From positions 2,852,001-2,916,000 of the forward strand of contig NZ_CP117879.1 of the NCBI RefSeq assembly GCF_028736155.1: a stretch of 64,000 bases of DNA, written 5' to 3'. Both the position numbers and the translations under genes were made by a program. The DNA is from Flavobacterium sp. KACC 22763. Its GTDB lineage: Bacteria; Bacteroidota; Bacteroidia; Flavobacteriales; Flavobacteriaceae. The notes beneath the pieces were generated by a model. That model made no database searches. It saw only the letters and a list, made by a program, of their open reading frames with translations, and was not told the origin of the DNA. Positions 61,315 to 64,000 of the stretch are shown one piece after another (position 1 is the stretch's first letter; each line of letters starts with the position of its first letter).

Positions 61315-62379
61315 TTATTTTTTTACTTCAACAGTTACATTCATTCCTGGTCTTACTTCTTGAAGCTCTTTAGTCGGAGTTTCAAATTCAATTTTAACTG
61401 GAATACGCTGGGTGATTTTAACAAAATTTCCTGTTGAATTATCAGGCTCAACCATCGAGAATTTGGCTCCCGTAGCAGGAGAAAAACCAGCCACTTTTCC
61501 TTTAAATTCTTTTCCATCCAAAGCATCAATCGTAATGGTCACTTCTTGTCCGTGTTTTATTTTCTCGATTTGAGTTTCTTTGAAATTGGCCGAAATCCAT
61601 AATTTTTCAGTCAGAACCATTGTAGCAATAGTCTGATTAGCATTAATTAACTCGCCAATAGACAAATTTCTTTCACCCACAAAACCATCCGCTGGCGCCA
61701 TTATAGCTGTGTAGGACAACTGCAATTTTGCGGCATCAAGATCTGCTTTTTTTCTGGCGACGGTTGCTGTCGCTGCTTCGAGATTAATCGAACTCTGTTT
61801 GGTAATCGAACTGCTTGCTTCTAGACCTTTTCTGCCTGCTTTAACATAAGCTTCTTCCGATTTTAATTTAGAAATAACCTGATCATATTGGTTTCGTGTT
61901 ACTGCCGAATCGGCATACATATTCTTGAAACGCTGATAATCTTTTTGAGCTTTTTCTAAACTCGCTAAATCTCCTGCCAGCTTTTCTTTTCCCGAAGCCT
62001 GATTAGAAACTGAAGTCGTTATATTTTGCTGCAGCGAATGCAGATTACCTTCGGCTATAGCCAAATCTGCTTCGGCCTGTTTAACTTTAATAATGTATTC
62101 TTCATCATCTAAAACAACCAATGTATCTCCCTTTTTCACCTGCTGATTAGATTCAAATTTTATTTCTTTAATATGGCCAGTCGCACGCGCCGCAATATTA
62201 TTTATGTAAGCTTCAACTTGCGCATTATTGGTGGTTTCATAGGAACTGAAATCAAAGAACAAACTTAAAATCCACAATCCTCCTGCAATTAAAAAAACAA
62301 AAGACAGTACCGTGAGAATTGTGTTTCTCTTTTTTTCATTTTTCTGAACTGCTCCATTTTGTGTATCTGCTTCGCTCAT
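61315..62379 (-). CDS. HlyD/EmrA-type membrane fusion adaptor
   Basis: 354 residues. A single membrane helix (about 24-45) is followed by a biotinyl-lipoyl-like half (NNIAARATGHIKEIKFESNQQVKKGDTLVVLDDEEY). A coiled-coil hairpin (about 100-205) and the second half-lipoyl APADGFVGERNLSIGELINANQTI near 226-249 follow, then the beta-barrel. It bridges the MFS pump and TolC across the periplasm. Gene spacing in the operon is 3 and 11 bases. Confidence 0.93.
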   Translation of the reverse strand: MSEADTQNGAVQKNEKKRNTILTVLSFVFLIAGGLWILSLFFDFSSYETTNNAQVEAYINNIAARATGHIKEIKFESNQQVKKGDTLVVLDDEEYIIKVKQAEADLAIAEGNLHSLQQNITTSVSNQASGKEKLAGDLASLEKAQKDYQRFKNMYADSAVTRNQYDQVISKLKSEEAYVKAGRKGLEASSSITKQSSINLEAATATVARKKADLDAAKLQLSYTAIMAPADGFVGERNLSIGELINANQTIATMVLTEKLWISANFKETQIEKIKHGQEVTITIDALDGKEFKGKVAGFSPATGAKFSMVEPDNSTGNFVKITQRIPVKIEFETPTKELQEVRPGMNVTVEVKK

Positions 62380-62390
62380 AACAAGAAGTT

Positions 62391-63734
62391 TTAAAGTTTG
62401 CCCATTGCATATTGAAGTGAGTAATATTGAATGATTAAATCTAAATTGGCGTTTACAAGTGAAATTCTAGAATTATTTAATTGCAATTCCGCATCTACAA
62501 TCTCACTGATTAAAGCAAAATCGTTATCATATCGGCTTTTTACAATTTTATAATTGCTCATTGACAGCTCTACATCTTTTTTATAGGTTTTAATATTTTC
62601 TTTGCTTTCTACATATCTCACGTACGCATTTTTAACTTCGGTAGTAATCTGGTCTTTGGTCACTTCTAGAGCTATATTGCTTTTATCGATTTCCAATTTA
62701 TCGCTGCCTATGCGGTGTTTCAGGTTATAAAAACTCGAAATATCCCAATTCAAAGAAAGTCCTGCTGCCCAATAATTGAGAATATTAACATAATTGGGCC
62801 ACTGCGCCGGATATTCGGTATTCAAAATTAAGTTTGCATTTAAGCTCGGTTTAAATCCGCTTTTGGTGAGACTTAATGAAGATTCTGATAACTTAATTCT
62901 TATATCTGCCCGTTTCATCTCTTCCCTATTCAGAAATGCTTCTTCTAAACTTTCCTGCAGATTCATATTTTCTGTCGGAATCATACTTTCTGCCACTTCG
63001 GGTTTCAGAATTGTATTAGTCGGAAATCCGATTAATATATCCAGATAATTACTGATAAGCTGAATCGTATTGGTGCTTCTAAAAACCGAAACCTTAAAAT
63101 TAGACTGCTGCAATTCGGTTCTCAGAAGATCACTCGTAAGATTCTGACCATTTTTTACACGCGATTTTAACTGATTGATTCGAATGTCAGTATTGATAAT
63201 ATTCTGTTTCGTAACCTCAATTTGTCGGTATAATTTCTCAAGTGTAAAATATTGTTCGGTAATGGCATTTTTGACATCAGCTTCGGTCATTTTTACAGCC
63301 GATTCCTGCATCTCACTAATTAATTCCTGCTGATTAATTCTGGTATTAATGGCATTTCCAGCATAAATTGGGAGCGAAGAAATAATATTGGCAAAGGCCT
63401 GATGATCGTAATAATATACGGTAACATTTCTAGCATAAAATCCTTCGTAAAGTTTAGGATCTCCAATATAATTGTAACCACCGTTTAAACTTATTCTTGG
63501 CGCTTTTGCAATTTTAGCCTGACTGACATTTTCATTGGCAATAGCCAAATCGGCATTTGCCAGTTTCAATTGCCGGTTATTTTTAATGCCTAATAAAATT
63601 GCCTCATCAAGTCTTATCTTTTTTGCAGATGCCAGACTACTGGTATCTTGCTGCGCAAAACTTAAATTACAGCAGTACAATAAGACAAAAGTCAAATATT
63701 TTAAATTTAAAACTCTAAATTGCCAATAATACAT
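62391..63734 (-). CDS. TolC family outer-membrane efflux protein
   Basis: 447 residues. An N-terminal signal (LTFVLLYCCNLSFAQ) is followed by two repeats of long alpha-helices with interspersed strands typical of TolC: LDEAILLGIKNNRQLKLANADLAIANENV and later LQESLEEAFLNREEMKRADIRIKLSE. It forms the outer-membrane tunnel for the efflux system and is first in the operon. Upstream 63735-64000 has no gene but a strong palindrome near 63941. Confidence 0.93.
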   Translation of the reverse strand: MYYWQFRVLNLKYLTFVLLYCCNLSFAQQDTSSLASAKKIRLDEAILLGIKNNRQLKLANADLAIANENVSQAKIAKAPRISLNGGYNYIGDPKLYEGFYARNVTVYYYDHQAFANIISSLPIYAGNAINTRINQQELISEMQESAVKMTEADVKNAITEQYFTLEKLYRQIEVTKQNIINTDIRINQLKSRVKNGQNLTSDLLRTELQQSNFKVSVFRSTNTIQLISNYLDILIGFPTNTILKPEVAESMIPTENMNLQESLEEAFLNREEMKRADIRIKLSESSLSLTKSGFKPSLNANLILNTEYPAQWPNYVNILNYWAAGLSLNWDISSFYNLKHRIGSDKLEIDKSNIALEVTKDQITTEVKNAYVRYVESKENIKTYKKDVELSMSNYKIVKSRYDNDFALISEIVDAELQLNNSRISLVNANLDLIIQYYSLQYAMGKL

Positions 63735-63918
63735 CCGATTATATTGATTTAATTTTTCATTTTTGGGAATCTGTAATCAATATTCTTCAACAACCTTTCG
63801 GTAAAACTTGAAATCTTTCTTTAAAAAAAGCCACGGCGTAAACTCTAAAATTATTTTTTGCAATAATTATTCTGACAATAAATTTAAACAATTATTATTC
63901 AACACTTTATAGTACAAA

Positions 63919-63963
63919 CACTTAAAATTGTTCCAATTTATAAATTGAAACAATTTTTAAGTG
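63919..63963. promoter_or_regulatory. near-perfect palindrome upstream of the efflux operon
   Basis: CACTTAAAATTGTT and AACAATTTTTAAGTG arms enclose CCAATTTATAAATTGA, about 185 bases before the TolC start. One or two mismatches are present. It could be the operator of a TetR or AraC type regulator encoded beyond the right edge, or the promoter side of that gene. Confidence 0.55.
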
Positions 63964-64000
63964 CCTCAAGACCAATTTTAAACAAAAAAAAATTGCAACA

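Overview
The window looks like a chromosomal segment of a Flavobacterium-type member of the Bacteroidota. The evidence is the AT-rich DNA, promoters with TAnnTTTG -7 boxes, a TonB-dependent receptor of the flavobacterial beta-barrel family, a LETM1-related biofilm-type protein, DUF4251 and META-domain proteins, and a tmRNA whose tag reads GENNYALAA. Many intergenic spaces carry palindromic or degenerate repeats typical of this genus.

Layout. 1-2308: 3'-truncated YobI-like membrane P-loop NTPase (minus). 2487-3284: TatD nuclease. 3285-9798: an RNA-repair/Ro60 locus and the standout of the window. It runs on the minus strand as rsr (TROVE/Ro60 orthologue), then five tandem Y-RNA-like noncoding RNAs, then rtcB (RNA ligase). 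An HD-type hydrolase and a WYL regulator diverge from rsr. 10020-16157: MarR regulator plus a beta-oxidation operon (dehydrogenase/hydratase fusion, thiolase, acyl-CoA dehydrogenase). 16388-22069: secreted chitinase, envelope proteins, SodC, LETM1-related protein. 22111-24872: carbonic anhydrase plus SulP bicarbonate-type transporter. 24995-26526: Dps and OxyR, divergent. 26558-35872: MnmD, IlvE, MazG-like pyrophosphatase, an ECF sigma cluster, a BNR-repeat protein and two paralogous secreted proteins. 36005-49606: Kup, RsmB-like methylase, MenE, CPBP protease, ArsC, TonB-dependent receptor, FumC, LYS1-like dehydrogenase, serine hydrolase. 49674-50068: tmRNA. 50142-53624: a patatin split by a multi-helix membrane domain. 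54244-63734: small acidic protein, lipoprotein, MFS, DUF763, AI-2E family transporter, K+-channel-like protein and an MFS/HlyD/TolC tripartite efflux operon.

The RNA locus. The five RNAs (6256-6106, 6098-5963, 5956-5886, 5880-5796, 5793-5723, all minus) share one architecture. A variable outer helix is followed by the invariant 5' motif TGYCGT, then a variable inner helix, then YTACTTCG, then an insert of variable size. The inner 3' strand, a TTRC motif and the outer 3' strand close the RNA. The helices differ in sequence from copy to copy but stay complementary, which is strong internal covariation. The first RNA contains a complete circularly permuted tRNA-like module (T-arm, acceptor stem, D-arm). 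The second has D-like and T-like arms in normal order. The fourth has only a T-arm. The third and fifth are bare stems. This matches the known Ro60/Y RNA/RtcB theme (for example the Salmonella rsr-yrlBA-rtcBA operon) but with an expanded, graded set of RNAs. The same palindrome plus core promoter sequence stands upstream of both rsr and the RNA array at identical spacing, and a degenerate relative lies upstream of rtcB. This suggests one regulator, possibly the adjacent WYL protein, controls the whole system.
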